The notes: generated from the letters alone by a model not told the origin. 64,000 nucleotides of DNA from Cellvibrio sp. PSBB006 (GCF_002162135.1 NZ_CP021382.1:5144001-5208000); one strand, 5' to 3'; counted from the first letter of the stretch, positions 19,173-28,984 are shown. Made by a program: numbers and translations.

Positions 19173-19316
19173 TTAATCGCGCGCTTCACGCGACTCTCTT
19201 TGGATGGCTTCGCCACCACTTTCGAGATCTTCACCTGCACCTTCAATGGTATTGCAGCCAGTAAAAATAGAAACCAGGCTAATTAAAAATAATGAAGTCA
19301 GTAATTTCTTTGACAT
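19173..19316 (-). CDS. Entericidin family small lipoprotein
   Basis: This 47 aa protein starts with MSKKLLTSLFL, a hydrophobic signal, and a lipobox-like FTGC, predicting lipid attachment at Cys21. The mature part CNTIEGAGEDLESGGEAIQ is the recognised entericidin EcnA/EcnB signature. ATG 19316 has GAGAGGG about 8 nt upstream. In E. coli, EcnB is a stationary-phase, membrane-active bacteriolytic lipoprotein and EcnA its antidote. Only one copy is present here. It is followed by a clear terminator and preceded by the small DUF3309 gene. Confidence 0.9.
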   Translation of the reverse strand: MSKKLLTSLFLISLVSIFTGCNTIEGAGEDLESGGEAIQRESREARD

Positions 19317-19371
19317 AGTTTTTCCCTCTCGGTTGATGAGTTAGACAATATTCCGTTTACTTCGATGTACC

Positions 19372-19530
19372 CTAAATGCGCCCCATTAACAACAAAATCA
19401 ACAACACCAGCAAAACAACACCTAAAATACCGCTGGGACCGTATCCCCAGGAGCGGCTATGGGGCCAGCTGGGTATGGCGCCCACTAACATCAAGATCAC
19501 AATAATTAATAACAATGTTCCTACACTCAT
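19372..19530 (-). CDS. DUF3309 family small membrane protein
   Basis: This 52 aa protein consists of two hydrophobic helices (residues about 3-17 and 34-49) joined by SWPHSRSWGYGPSG, the hallmark of DUF3309. ATG 19530 has AAGGAG about 7 nt upstream. It precedes the entericidin gene by 55 nt on the same strand, and both may be transcribed together. DUF3309 genes are often seen in envelope or general stress contexts, but no function is established. Confidence 0.9.
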   Translation of the reverse strand: MSVGTLLLIIVILMLVGAIPSWPHSRSWGYGPSGILGVVLLVLLILLLMGRI

Positions 19531-20469
19531 AATGCACTCCTTTTGGTTTATGCATGTGAGGCCAGAATAGAGTTCTGGTTATCAAATATCAGTTCGCTCC
19601 CGTACATAGATTTTGTGCGCCCAATGAAACGTGATGCCAATCAAAATGAAAAAGTTTTTATCGGAACGTCCGGAACAAAAAAACACCTAAAGGATCGTGC
19701 GTGATTTTGTATGCGCACCAAGCGTGTTCAAGGACATGGCTTGGATTATCTCGTTGCTTATGTCCCACCGCTGAAATGACCTGCGTCTCCAATCATGTCA
19801 TCAAGGCTTTCTTTCCCTGAATTCTCCGACTGTTTTTCTCTGTGAGGTGGGTGTGGCTCACCAACTAGCAGGCGCTGCTCAGGTAATAAAAAGAGTTGTT
19901 TTTAAGGCCGCTGCTTATGTAGAGCTAAAACCTGGAAGCTTACATGGGGATTCGAAGGGTGCGCGTCATCGAGCAGGTTGGCAAATAGCGGTTGGTCAGG
20001 CAATGACAGAACGGAGAAAAACCCCTATTTTTGAAAGCCTACTGACAGTATCTGACATAGATATGTTGATAATGGTCTGGCTGTCGAAGCGAGTATGTTG
20101 CAGGTATGTTTAAGCCCCTTAATAAGAACTTAAACAATAGCTGTAAATATTGGTTGGACAGCTGGCCAAAAACCCCTATGATTCATCACCGCCCGACTGT
20201 AGAGGCTTGTATCGGCGGCACTTTCATTTCGCTACTGTGCATGCTTTTTACCGATGTTTGTGGCGTTTCTGGTCATTACATTTTGTGACATTTGTTAATT
20301 TCAGTTTCACCCTTGGCTATGCCACAATCGGCTGCTTTTTTGAGCGGTTGGTGTTACCAATGGCTAAGCCCCGAGATAACCAGGGTCTGGTTGATCTTCG
20401 GGCTGTTTTTCTGAAACGGTCACCTCTGAATTCAGATTAATTTTGTTCTCCACTGGACGGTTGTTCCCT
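19531..20469. other. 939-nt region without a recognisable gene
   Basis: I find no convincing protein. The longest plus-strand frame (19847-20113, 88 codons) has no recognisable domain and no good ribosome-binding site. A 12-nt direct repeat, AAAAACCCCTAT, occurs at about 20018 and 20168. The right end must hold the promoter of the RND adaptor gene. It may be degenerate former coding DNA. Confidence 0.5.
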
Positions 20470-21591
20470 ATGAGTAAAGTCAAATCAATTGGTATCGCAG
20501 TTGCGACCCTTTTCTGCATTTTCGTCATCATCGCCGGTATTAAAATCAGCCAGTTTGCGGCCATGGCAGAGGCGGGCGAATCGTTTGTGCCGCCACCCGA
20601 GTCGGTCAGTACCTTCGCAGCAGAAATGCAGGAATGGCCGAATATTTATTCCGCTGTCGGCACGGTTGAGGCGGACGAAGGTATTACTATCGCGGCGGAA
20701 GTTCCGGGCAAAGTGCAACGCATTGCATTTACCTCTGGTGAATATGTGAAAGCTGGCGAAGTACTTCTGGAGCAGGAATCCAGTAACGAGCGCGCGCAAT
20801 TGAGTGCTGCGACAGCACGTCTGCGTCTGGCTCAGGCAAATCACGAACGTCTGCTACAGCTGCGCCAGAAAAACACAGTGTCACAAAGTGAGCTGGATAC
20901 GGCAGTACAGCAACTTGAGTCAGCCCGCGGCGATGTGGATGACCTGCAAGCGACGCTGGCCAAGAAAGTGGTACGCGCTCCCTTTGCCGGTCGTCTCGGT
21001 ATCCGTCAGGTCGACCTGGGGCAGGACCTGCAAGTGGGTGCTGACATTGTTTCCCTGCAAGCGACCAATCGTGTCCGCGTCAATTTTCCAGTGCCGCAAC
21101 ACTGGTTGGTACGCATGAGCAAGGGGCTGGATGTTGAAGTGCGCGTAGGTGATGGTTCCGACGTTGTGGTGAACGGTGTTGTGACAGCAATTGGTGCCGA
21201 GATCAATCACCTCACCCGCAATGCAACCGTGCAGTCATCCCTTGAGAATGCGGATAACAAACTTATTCCCGGTATGGCGGTAGAGACGCGGGTTGTTCTT
21301 ACCAACCCCGAGCCGGTGCTCGTCGTGCCAGGTACGTCAGTTATCTATGCTCCTTTTGGGGATACCGTGTTTATCGTCGAGAAGGATGAATCCGGCAACC
21401 TCAAGGCGCGCCAGCAATTTGTTCGTCTGGGTAAAGCGCGCGGTGACTTCGTTGAGATTGCCGATGGCTTGAAAGAAGGCGACGTGATTGTCAGTGCGGG
21501 TGCTTTCAAGTTGTTTAATGGCCAGTCAGTGGTGGTGAGTGATATTGCTGCGCCGGAATTTAAACTGGAACCGACACCAGCGGACAGTTGA
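20470..21591 (+). CDS. RND efflux periplasmic adaptor (membrane fusion) protein
   Basis: This 373 aa protein has an N-terminal hydrophobic segment (residues about 5-24) and no lipobox, so it is a membrane-anchored adaptor. Domains in order are barrel-sandwich/lipoyl half (VEADEGITIAAEVPGKVQRI), a helical hairpin rich in Gln/Leu/Ala (about 105-165), the second lipoyl half (VRAPFAGRLGIRQVDLGQ), a beta-barrel, and a membrane-proximal domain. ATG 20470 is chosen over an upstream TTG at 20443. It is paired with the RND pump 105 nt downstream. Confidence 0.92.
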   Translation: MSKVKSIGIAVATLFCIFVIIAGIKISQFAAMAEAGESFVPPPESVSTFAAEMQEWPNIYSAVGTVEADEGITIAAEVPGKVQRIAFTSGEYVKAGEVLLEQESSNERAQLSAATARLRLAQANHERLLQLRQKNTVSQSELDTAVQQLESARGDVDDLQATLAKKVVRAPFAGRLGIRQVDLGQDLQVGADIVSLQATNRVRVNFPVPQHWLVRMSKGLDVEVRVGDGSDVVVNGVVTAIGAEINHLTRNATVQSSLENADNKLIPGMAVETRVVLTNPEPVLVVPGTSVIYAPFGDTVFIVEKDESGNLKARQQFVRLGKARGDFVEIADGLKEGDVIVSAGAFKLFNGQSVVVSDIAAPEFKLEPTPADS

Positions 21592-21696
21592 TCGCAACGG
21601 GTTGAACATCAAGAACGGTTTGCACGAGTGTCCTGACTCGTGCGGCTTCAAGGATTATCGGCCTGCAGCTCGCAGGCCCTGTGGTGAGCCTCATCT

Positions 21697-24600
21697 ATGA
21701 AATTCACAGATATTTTTATTCAGCGGCCGGTAATTGCGATTGTCGTTAGCCTGCTGATTCTTATCGCGGGCATCCAGGCAGGTAGCTCGCTGTCAGTACG
21801 GCAATATCCACGTAGTGATGTTGCCATGATCACCATCAACACCGTCTACGTTGGTGCTAACGCAGAACTGGTGCGTGGATTTGTGACCACACCGATTGAG
21901 CGTGCCATTGCTTCGGCGGGTGGGATTGACTACATCGCCTCACAAAGCGCCATGGGTATGTCGACTATTAATGTTCACTTACAGCTGAACTACGATCCCT
22001 TGCGTGCGATGACAGAAATCAGTGCCAAGGTAAACCAGGTGCGCGGCGATTTGCCGCCGGAGGCGGAAGTCCCGGCGCTCACGATTGAATCCGCCGACAG
22101 TCAATTTGCGGCGGCATACTTAAGTTTCAGCTCCAAAATTCTCGAACAGAACCAGATCACCGACTTTTTGACGCGGTCCGTACAGCCCCGGTTGACGGCC
22201 ATTGCCGGCGTGCAAAGAGCCGACGTACTCGGCGGACGCACCTTCGCCATGCGGATCTGGCTGAAGTCGGAAAAGATGGCGGCGCTGAATGTTACTCCCT
22301 CGGAGGTGCGCCAGGCGCTGGCGAGCAATAATGTGCAGGCGGCTATCGGCCAGACTCGCGGAGCTTACACCCAGGTTAATTTGCGCGCTGACACAGATCT
22401 GAAACATGTCGAAGATTTTCGCCAGCTCATTGTGCGCAACACCGGCGAGGGTGTCATACGTTTGAGTGATATTGCTGACGTGGTGCTAGGAGCTGAGAAC
22501 TACGACGCTGAAGTTAACTTCAGCGGTGAGACAGCCGTATTTATGGGGGTATGGGTTGCCCCTAATGCCAACTCGCTGGAGGTAATGAAAGCCGTTACGA
22601 AAGAGATGGCAGCGATTCAGGCGGAATTGCCGACGGGTTTGAGTGGTGTGGTGGCTTATGATGCGACCAAATATATTGATGCGGCGATCATTGAGGTGAT
22701 CAAGACGCTGTCAGAAACCCTGCTGATTATTGTTGTGGTGCTCTTTTTGTTTCTGGGTTTCAGTCGCTCGGTATTTATTCCGATTGTTGCCATCCCGCTG
22801 TCGCTGGTGGGTGCCTTGTTCATCATGCAGGTGTTTGGCTTCTCGCTCAATTTACTGACCTTGTTATCCATTGTGTTGAGCGTGGGCCTGGTGGTGGATG
22901 ACGCGATTGTGATGGTGGAAAATATCGAACGTCATATCGAAGAGGGTATGAAACCTTTCCAGGCCGCCATTACCGCTGCGCGGGAGTTGGGCGGGCCGAT
23001 TATTGCCATGACGGTCACCCTGATTTCTGTTTATGTACCCATTGGTTTGATCGGTGGCTTGACCGGAACCCTGTTCCGCGAGTTTGCCATTACCCTGGCC
23101 GGTGCGGTGACCATCTCGGCGATTGTGGCCATTACCTTGTCACCCATGCTGGGCTCTCGCATGCTTAAGCCGCATCAAAAAGTCACCGCGCCTTTGGCCG
23201 GTATTTTTGATCGTTTTCAAAAGTTCTACAGCAGAAAACTGGATGTCACACTCAACAACCGTTCAGGCATCTATATGTTCTGGGCGGGTATTGCCTTGTT
23301 GTGTTTCCCGCTCTATATGTTTTCCGCCAAGGAGTTAGCGCCTATGGAGGATCAGGGCGTGATCTTCGGTATTGTGGACGCACCCGCCAACTCTACGCTC
23401 GATCAATCTTCCTATTACGGCAAGTTGGTAAACCAGATATTCATGGAAGTACCGGAGACGGATTTTACGTTCCAGATAAATTTCCCTACCGGTGGTTTCT
23501 CCGGCATGGTGGCTAAACCCTGGGAAGAACGTGATCGCAGCGTATTTGAAATCATGCCGGAACTGCAGCAAAAGTTAGCGAATGTTTCCGGTGTGCGCAT
23601 TCTGCCGATTACCCCACCGCCGCTGCCCGGTGGTGGTGATTTCCCGGTGGAATTTGTCATTGCCTCTACCGCAGATTCGAAGGAGATCTATGGGTATGCG
23701 GTGCAATTGCAACAGGTGATGAATGCCAGTGGCACCTTCCCGTTCACGCTGATAGATATGAAGGTAGATCAACCGGAATATCAACTGAGTATTGATCGTG
23801 AAAAAGTGGCGGATCTGGGGTTGAACCTGCAAACCGTGACCCAGGATTTGGGTACTCTGTTGGGCGGCGGTTATGTCAACCGGTTCAACATGTCCGGGCA
23901 GAGTTATAAAGTGATTCCGCAGGTTAAACGTGTCGAACGGTTAACGCCGGATGATTTGAACAAACTTTATATTACCGGTGCGGATGGTCAGATGATTCGC
24001 CTGGATCAGATCGCTACCATGACCCACGTCACCGCGCCGCGAACCATTAATCGGATGCAGCAGTTAAACGCGGTGAAGATCAGTGGTGTGACCATTAAAC
24101 CTTTGGGTGAAACCCTGGAATATTTACAGGCAGAGGCGGCCAAGATTCTGCCAAAAGGTTACAGCATTGATTACACCGGCGAGTCGCGTCAGCTCGACCG
24201 CGAGGGCAATACGTTCCTGCCGGCGTTGATGTTGGCCTTGTTGATGATCTTTCTGGTGTTGGCGGCACAGTACAACAGCTTCCGCGACCCGATCGTGATT
24301 CTGGCTGGGTCGGTGCCATTGGCGATATTCGGCGCGCTGCTGTTTACCTTTTTCAAGATGCCCATGCCCATGCCGTTCTTTACCGACGGTTTCAGCAGCA
24401 CACTGAATATTTATTCGCAGGTCGGTCTGGTGACTTTGGTCGGTCTGATTGCGCGCAACGGCATTCTGGTAGTGGAGTTCGCTAACAAGATGCAAGAGCA
24501 GGGCATGAGCAAGATTGAAGCGGTGCGCGAAGCGGCGGTTATCCGTCTGCGTCCGGTGTTGATGACCAGTATCGCTACAGTCGCCGGTCACGCGCCCTTG

Positions 24601-24777
24601 ATCTTTGCGTCCGGACCCGGTGCAGAGGCGCGTAATGCGATTGGTCTGGTGTTGGTGTTCGGGATGGCGATCGGTACGGTCTTTACGCTGTTCGTTTTGC
24701 CTTCGGTGTATGTGCTGTTGGCGAAGGATCACCAGAAGGACAAGGCACGTTTGGCGGAGCTGGAAGCGACGGTCTGA
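21697..24777 (+). CDS. RND multidrug efflux pump, inner-membrane subunit
   Basis: This 1026 aa protein has the full length of an AcrB/MexF-type HAE1 transporter with twelve membrane helices and two large periplasmic loops. The opening MKFTDIFIQRPVIAIV is typical. The proton-relay motif GLVVDDAIVMVEN lies about residues 400-412, and the second half repeats as LVGLIARNGILVVEF. It uses the proton gradient to export small molecules together with the adaptor encoded upstream. No outer-membrane factor gene adjoins it, so it probably shares a TolC-like channel encoded elsewhere. A strong terminator follows. Confidence 0.95.
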   Translation: MKFTDIFIQRPVIAIVVSLLILIAGIQAGSSLSVRQYPRSDVAMITINTVYVGANAELVRGFVTTPIERAIASAGGIDYIASQSAMGMSTINVHLQLNYDPLRAMTEISAKVNQVRGDLPPEAEVPALTIESADSQFAAAYLSFSSKILEQNQITDFLTRSVQPRLTAIAGVQRADVLGGRTFAMRIWLKSEKMAALNVTPSEVRQALASNNVQAAIGQTRGAYTQVNLRADTDLKHVEDFRQLIVRNTGEGVIRLSDIADVVLGAENYDAEVNFSGETAVFMGVWVAPNANSLEVMKAVTKEMAAIQAELPTGLSGVVAYDATKYIDAAIIEVIKTLSETLLIIVVVLFLFLGFSRSVFIPIVAIPLSLVGALFIMQVFGFSLNLLTLLSIVLSVGLVVDDAIVMVENIERHIEEGMKPFQAAITAARELGGPIIAMTVTLISVYVPIGLIGGLTGTLFREFAITLAGAVTISAIVAITLSPMLGSRMLKPHQKVTAPLAGIFDRFQKFYSRKLDVTLNNRSGIYMFWAGIALLCFPLYMFSAKELAPMEDQGVIFGIVDAPANSTLDQSSYYGKLVNQIFMEVPETDFTFQINFPTGGFSGMVAKPWEERDRSVFEIMPELQQKLANVSGVRILPITPPPLPGGGDFPVEFVIASTADSKEIYGYAVQLQQVMNASGTFPFTLIDMKVDQPEYQLSIDREKVADLGLNLQTVTQDLGTLLGGGYVNRFNMSGQSYKVIPQVKRVERLTPDDLNKLYITGADGQMIRLDQIATMTHVTAPRTINRMQQLNAVKISGVTIKPLGETLEYLQAEAAKILPKGYSIDYTGESRQLDREGNTFLPALMLALLMIFLVLAAQYNSFRDPIVILAGSVPLAIFGALLFTFFKMPMPMPFFTDGFSSTLNIYSQVGLVTLVGLIARNGILVVEFANKMQEQGMSKIEAVREAAVIRLRPVLMTSIATVAGHAPLIFASGPGAEARNAIGLVLVFGMAIGTVFTLFVLPSVYVLLAKDHQKDKARLAELEATV

Positions 24778-24804
24778 TCGGTGTTTTGATATATGAGTTG
24801 CACA

Positions 24805-24840
24805 ACAAAAAGGGCATCGATTGATGCCCTTTTTGTTTAA
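24805..24840. terminator. Rho-independent terminator after the RND pump
   Basis: A 14-bp stem (24805-24818 with 24823-24836; core GGGCATC/GATGCCC) has a 4-nt loop with an A-run before and a T-run after. It lies 28 nt past the pump stop codon. Confidence 0.93.
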
Positions 24841-24911
24841 AGAATCCCAACTTATTTCTGTTTCTCAATTGCACTATACTGCCGCCCGTTATTCTTCCGA
24901 GGACTTTTACC

Positions 24912-26012
24912 ATGACCCATATCGATTCAGCTGCATTGCGCGTCGCTGTAGAAGGTGTGCTGGAGCCTAGCTTGCAGCGTCCTCTAGGTGAGTTGAATGC
25001 CATTCATAGTATTGCTGTGGAGGGTGATCAGGTTGCGGTCAGTATCGATCTTGGTTATCCCGCTGAGGGCGTAGCTCAGACGTTGGCTACTGCGATTCAT
25101 CATGCGGTGAGTCGGGTCGAGGGGGTGACGAAGCTGTCGGTGGATGTGGATTGGGTGATTTCGGCGAGCCCCGCTGCCAATGCGCAGCAAGCTGTTGCCG
25201 GTGTAAAAAATATTATTGCGGTAGCGTCCGGCAAGGGCGGTGTGGGTAAATCCACGACGGCGGTGAATCTGGCGCTGGCGCTGGCGGCGGAGGGTGCGCG
25301 GGTGGGTATCCTGGATGCCGACATCTATGGGCCGAGCCAGCACCATATGCTGGGGGTGGGTGAGCAGCGTCCGCAGATCGTGGGTGAGGGCAAGGGACAG
25401 ATGATGGTGCCTATTGAAGCTCACGGCATTCAATCGATCTCTATGGGTTATCTGGTGACCGAGCAGACGCCGATGGTGTGGCGTGGGCCCATGGTCAGTG
25501 GGGCACTGCAGCAGTTGCTCATGCAGACGCGCTGGGACGATCTGGATTACCTGATCATTGATATGCCCCCGGGTACTGGCGATATCCAGATTACCCTGGC
25601 GCAGAAGGTGCCGGTTACCGGGGCTGTGATCGTTACAACACCACAGGACATTGCGTTGCTCGATGCCAAGAAGGGAATCGAGATGTTCCGCAAGGTTCAG
25701 GTGCCGGTGCTGGGGGTAGTGGAGAACATGGCGATCCATGTGTGTTCACATTGCGGTCATGCCGAGCATATCTTCGGCGCTGGCGGCGGTGAACGTATTG
25801 CCCAGGAATATCACACCAATCTACTTGGCGCCTTGCCTCTGGATCTGTCGATTCGTGAATTAACCGATGGTGGTACGCCTTCGGTCGCCGTCGAACCGGA
25901 TTCAGCGATTACTCAATCCTACCGCGCTATCGCGCGCAAACTGGCCGCCCAGCTCTGGCTGCTCAACCTCTCCGCCGCCCCGATGCCAGACATCATCATC
26001 ACCGAAGACTAA
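24912..26012 (+). CDS. apbC: Mrp/ApbC iron-sulfur cluster carrier ATPase
   Basis: This 366 aa cytoplasmic P-loop protein assembles and delivers Fe-S clusters. The N-terminal ~90 residues form a MIP18/DUF59-like domain. The deviant Walker [12 protein letters not shown], lies about residues 106-117, and the CSHC motif that binds the bridging cluster in the dimer lies about 278-281. In Pseudomonas this gene diverges from metG; here it is 10 kb away behind an accessory block, but still followed by dcd. The last codons run into a REP-like half-site (TAATCCGACCT). Confidence 0.96.
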   Translation: MTHIDSAALRVAVEGVLEPSLQRPLGELNAIHSIAVEGDQVAVSIDLGYPAEGVAQTLATAIHHAVSRVEGVTKLSVDVDWVISASPAANAQQAVAGVKNIIAVASGKGGVGKSTTAVNLALALAAEGARVGILDADIYGPSQHHMLGVGEQRPQIVGEGKGQMMVPIEAHGIQSISMGYLVTEQTPMVWRGPMVSGALQQLLMQTRWDDLDYLIIDMPPGTGDIQITLAQKVPVTGAVIVTTPQDIALLDAKKGIEMFRKVQVPVLGVVENMAIHVCSHCGHAEHIFGAGGGERIAQEYHTNLLGALPLDLSIRELTDGGTPSVAVEPDSAITQSYRAIARKLAAQLWLLNLSAAPMPDIIITED

Positions 26013-26103
26013 TCCGACCTGCTTGCAGGCTATTCACGGTAGGCGGCTCGGGCGAAAACCGCTATCATGCCGCCCGTCAAATTATCTGTATGTGGGAGTC
26101 AGC

Positions 26104-26673
26104 ATGAGCATCAAATCCGATAAGTGGATGCGCCGCATGGTCGAGCAGCACGGCATGATCGAACCCTTTGAACCCGGTCAGGTTCGCTATGATGCCGATG
26201 GGCACCGGATCGTGTCTTACGGAACCTCTAGCTACGGTTACGATGTGCGCTGCGCTGATGAATTCAAGATCTTCACCAACGTGCACTCCACAGTGGTTGA
26301 CCCCAAGAATTTTGATGAAAAAAGCTTTGTCGACATCAAGAGCGATGTCTGCATTATTCCCCCCAATTCCTTTGCTCTGGCACGCACCGTTGAATACTTT
26401 CGCATTCCGCGTTCGGTATTGACGGTGTGTTTGGGAAAATCCACCTACGCGCGCTGCGGCATTATTGTTAATGTCACCCCTCTGGAGCCCGAGTGGGAAG
26501 GGCATGTGACCCTGGAGTTTTCCAACACCACGCCGCTGCCTGCAAAAATCTATGCCAATGAAGGCGTTGCCCAAATGTTGTTCTTTGAATCCGATGAAAT
26601 TTGTGAGACGTCTTACAGGGACCGCGGCGGAAAATATCAAGGGCAACGTGGCGTGACCCTGCCGAAAACCTGA
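26104..26673 (+). CDS. dcd: dCTP deaminase
   Basis: This 189 aa cytoplasmic enzyme deaminates dCTP to dUTP for thymidylate synthesis. The conserved opening [12 protein letters not shown], the [12 protein letters not shown] segment, the catalytic region [23 protein letters not shown] and the C-terminal [12 protein letters not shown] all fit the trimeric Dcd family, as does the length. ATG 26104 is preceded by TGGGAGTC, a good ribosome-binding site; the open frame upstream overlaps apbC out of frame and is not coding. Confidence 0.97.
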   Translation: MSIKSDKWMRRMVEQHGMIEPFEPGQVRYDADGHRIVSYGTSSYGYDVRCADEFKIFTNVHSTVVDPKNFDEKSFVDIKSDVCIIPPNSFALARTVEYFRIPRSVLTVCLGKSTYARCGIIVNVTPLEPEWEGHVTLEFSNTTPLPAKIYANEGVAQMLFFESDEICETSYRDRGGKYQGQRGVTLPKT

Positions 26674-26719
26674 TGTTGTACAGTCACCAGGGACCAGTGA
26701 CTCGCACTAGTGACTGAAC

Positions 26720-27949
26720 ATGCCCTTACCTCAACAAACAGATGTGTTAATTATCGGTGCCGGTGCCGCCGGCCTGATGTGCGCTGCTATCGCGGGTCGA
26801 CGCGGCCGGCATGTTGTGGTTGTCGACCATGCCAATAAAGTCGGTAAAAAAATTCTGATGTCCGGCGGTGGTCGCTGTAACTTTACGAATCTGCATACCT
26901 TGCCGGACAATTTTCTTTCTGCAAATCCCCATTTTTGTAAATCGGCGTTGTCGCGTTTTACGCAGTGGGATTTTCTGGCGTTAGTACAGAAGCACGGCAT
27001 TCCCTATCATGAAAAAAAGCTTGGCCAATTATTCTGCGATAACAAAGCGCAGGATATTCTCACCATGTTGTTGGCTGAATGTGCAGAAGCAAAGGCCGAT
27101 ATTTACACCCACTGCCAAATAGAAAAAATTACCGCATTGCCAGCGAGTGAGTCACCGCTGCGTTATCGCGTTCACACCAGCCTTGGTGAAACCCTTTGCG
27201 AGTCTCTGGTTGTCGCCACGGGTGGTTTGTCCATTCCCACCATGGGCGCAACGGGATTGGGTTATGAAGTCGCTACACAATTTAACCTCACGTTAAAACC
27301 CCGCTCCGCCGGGCTGGTACCTTTTACATTATCGCCAGCACAGTTGGCCGTGTTTGCTTCGTGTGTGGGTAATGCAATAGAAGTTCGCATAAGCTGTAAA
27401 GATGATAAAGGTAACGAAGCTTCCTTCACTGAAAATATGCTGTTTACTCATCGTGGTTTGAGTGGCCCTGCTGTCTTACAGATCTCTTCCTATTGGAAGC
27501 CGGGACAAGCTGTTCAGGTAAACCTGCTTCCGCATCTTGATCTGGAAGAACATTTACGCCATCAACAGCAACAGCGGCCCAAGGTTTTATTAAGTACTGT
27601 AATAGGCGAGCTGCTCACTAAAAATATCGCACAAATATTTTGTGATTTGTGGGGTGAACAGTGGAATGGTAATCGCCCACTAAATCAATATGGCGTAAAA
27701 GATTTTCAAATAATTGCCAACCAATTTCACTATTGGCAAGTGTTACCTGCCGGCACGGAAGGTTACCGCACAGCAGAAGTAACCTTGGGGGGCATTGATA
27801 CTAAAGATCTTTCCTCGAAAACACTTGAAGCAAAGAATCAGCCGGGGCTTCACTTTATCGGAGAGGTGGTAGATGTTACTGGCCATCTGGGTGGTTTCAA
27901 CTTTCAGTGGGCGTGGGCTTCCGGTCATGCTGCCGGTGAGTATTGTTAA
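26720..27949 (+). CDS. HI0933/YhiN-family FAD-dependent oxidoreductase
   Basis: This 409 aa flavoprotein has the N-terminal dinucleotide-binding motif GAGAAGLMCA (about residues 12-21) and the family hallmark KVGKKILMSGGGRCNFTN (about 41-58). The C-terminus closes with FIGEVVDVTGHLGGFNFQWAWASG, which completes the FAD site in this family. The natural substrate in most bacteria is not settled. It follows dcd by 46 nt on the same strand and may be co-transcribed. It is followed by AT-rich non-coding DNA. Confidence 0.92.
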   Translation: MPLPQQTDVLIIGAGAAGLMCAAIAGRRGRHVVVVDHANKVGKKILMSGGGRCNFTNLHTLPDNFLSANPHFCKSALSRFTQWDFLALVQKHGIPYHEKKLGQLFCDNKAQDILTMLLAECAEAKADIYTHCQIEKITALPASESPLRYRVHTSLGETLCESLVVATGGLSIPTMGATGLGYEVATQFNLTLKPRSAGLVPFTLSPAQLAVFASCVGNAIEVRISCKDDKGNEASFTENMLFTHRGLSGPAVLQISSYWKPGQAVQVNLLPHLDLEEHLRHQQQQRPKVLLSTVIGELLTKNIAQIFCDLWGEQWNGNRPLNQYGVKDFQIIANQFHYWQVLPAGTEGYRTAEVTLGGIDTKDLSSKTLEAKNQPGLHFIGEVVDVTGHLGGFNFQWAWASGHAAGEYC

Positions 27950-28385
27950 AAATTTTATTGTGATAGTTGTTGTATAAATAATAACAGTATTTTTTTATAA
28001 ATATTTTTTTAAATGCTTGGTTATTTATGCTTACGTTCTATTGCATACATAAGATAACTGCTTTTTATCCTTTCAGAATTAAAATCGATATTCTTTGTCA
28101 AAATGGGCGACAAACAACACTGCCGTGAACCGTGTTGGTGCATTCTGTGGATTATTTTTCGGGTATTGATCAGAAATGTGAAAGGCTTTGCACAAACGAT
28201 ATAAATGACTTTGGATAAAGCAGCCCAGTCCCAATATCAAAATGTATGAACGCGTGCGGCAAGAAAGTTCGCTTCTGCGTTTGTTTTTATACAAATAATG
28301 TGGTTTGGAGGGTATAGCGAATTAATGATGAGTTTTATTTATCAGTGCGCATGACGTTAACGCGCATTACCTTGAGGGCTCGCCT
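27950..28385. other. 436-nt AT-rich intergenic region upstream of bphO
   Basis: The first ~130 bases are strikingly AT-rich, with runs of T, unlike the neighbouring genes. A minus-strand frame at 28079-28294 (71 codons) has no recognisable domain and I do not call it. The right end should contain the promoter for the heme oxygenase/phytochrome pair. No terminator-like hairpin was seen. Confidence 0.5.
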
Positions 28386-28964
28386 ATGAGCATCATGCTG
28401 GAAATGAAGAAACAAACGGCTGATTGTCATGCAGATGCAGAAAATATTCTGCGTAATAAGCTGTTTGATTGCCAGCTTTCGCCGAGCCGGTATTACGATG
28501 TGATTAATGCATTTTATGCAGCCTACTCTTCGCTGGAGTCGGCAATATCTGGTTTCCCATTAACATCAGAGTTATTAAAAAAACGCTCAAAGATCGAACT
28601 TCTCAAAAAAGATTTGATCTATTTACGAAGCGGCTACTTTGTAAAAGCGCCATATATCTCTGCTCCTCCTCTTCCCCGTGTCGCTAATGAGGCTGCTGCC
28701 TTGGGTGTGATGTATGTAATGGAAGGGTCCACATTGGGTGGAAAGATTATCATCAATCATTTGATGAAATACGATTGGATGAATGTGGAGTTGTATGGAA
28801 ATTTTTTTTCCAACTATGGTAGTGACCGCAGCGATATGTGGAGCGAATTTGGTCAGGTTGTGAATGGTTTTTTTGTGGCTAATAATCAAGCTGCCAACCA
28901 GTTAGTAAGCGGGGCCAAAATAGCATTTGAATATATTTATTCTCTTTTGATTCGGATTCGATGA
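28386..28964 (+). CDS. bphO: Biliverdin-producing heme oxygenase
   Basis: This 192 aa all-helical protein opens heme to biliverdin, iron and CO, supplying the chromophore for the phytochrome encoded 20 nt downstream. The proximal heme His lies in TADCHADAE (His 15), the expected position near the N-terminus. The distal helix is recognisable as MYVMEGSTLGGKII (about residues 110-123), with the Gly-rich kink over the heme. Length fits the bacterial BphO group. Gene order bphO-bphP is a common pairing. Confidence 0.93.
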   Translation: MSIMLEMKKQTADCHADAENILRNKLFDCQLSPSRYYDVINAFYAAYSSLESAISGFPLTSELLKKRSKIELLKKDLIYLRSGYFVKAPYISAPPLPRVANEAAALGVMYVMEGSTLGGKIIINHLMKYDWMNVELYGNFFSNYGSDRSDMWSEFGQVVNGFFVANNQAANQLVSGAKIAFEYIYSLLIRIR

Positions 28965-28984
28965 GCTGATGAGGATGATTAACA

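Noticed and set aside
19847..20113. 88-codon plus-strand frame in the empty region
   Set aside because: No domain, no good start signal, and composition unlike nearby genes; noted as part of the region only.
24124..24732. 202-codon minus-strand frame inside the RND pump gene
   Set aside because: Antisense shadow rich in His, Arg and Gln with no recognisable fold.
26675..26719. Possible small hairpin with AGTGACT repeats between dcd and the flavoprotein gene
   Set aside because: Short, imperfect and without a T-tract; too weak to call a terminator.
28079..28294. 71-codon minus-strand frame upstream of bphO
   Set aside because: No recognisable domain and no clear ribosome-binding site; it lies in the probable promoter region of the photoreceptor operon.
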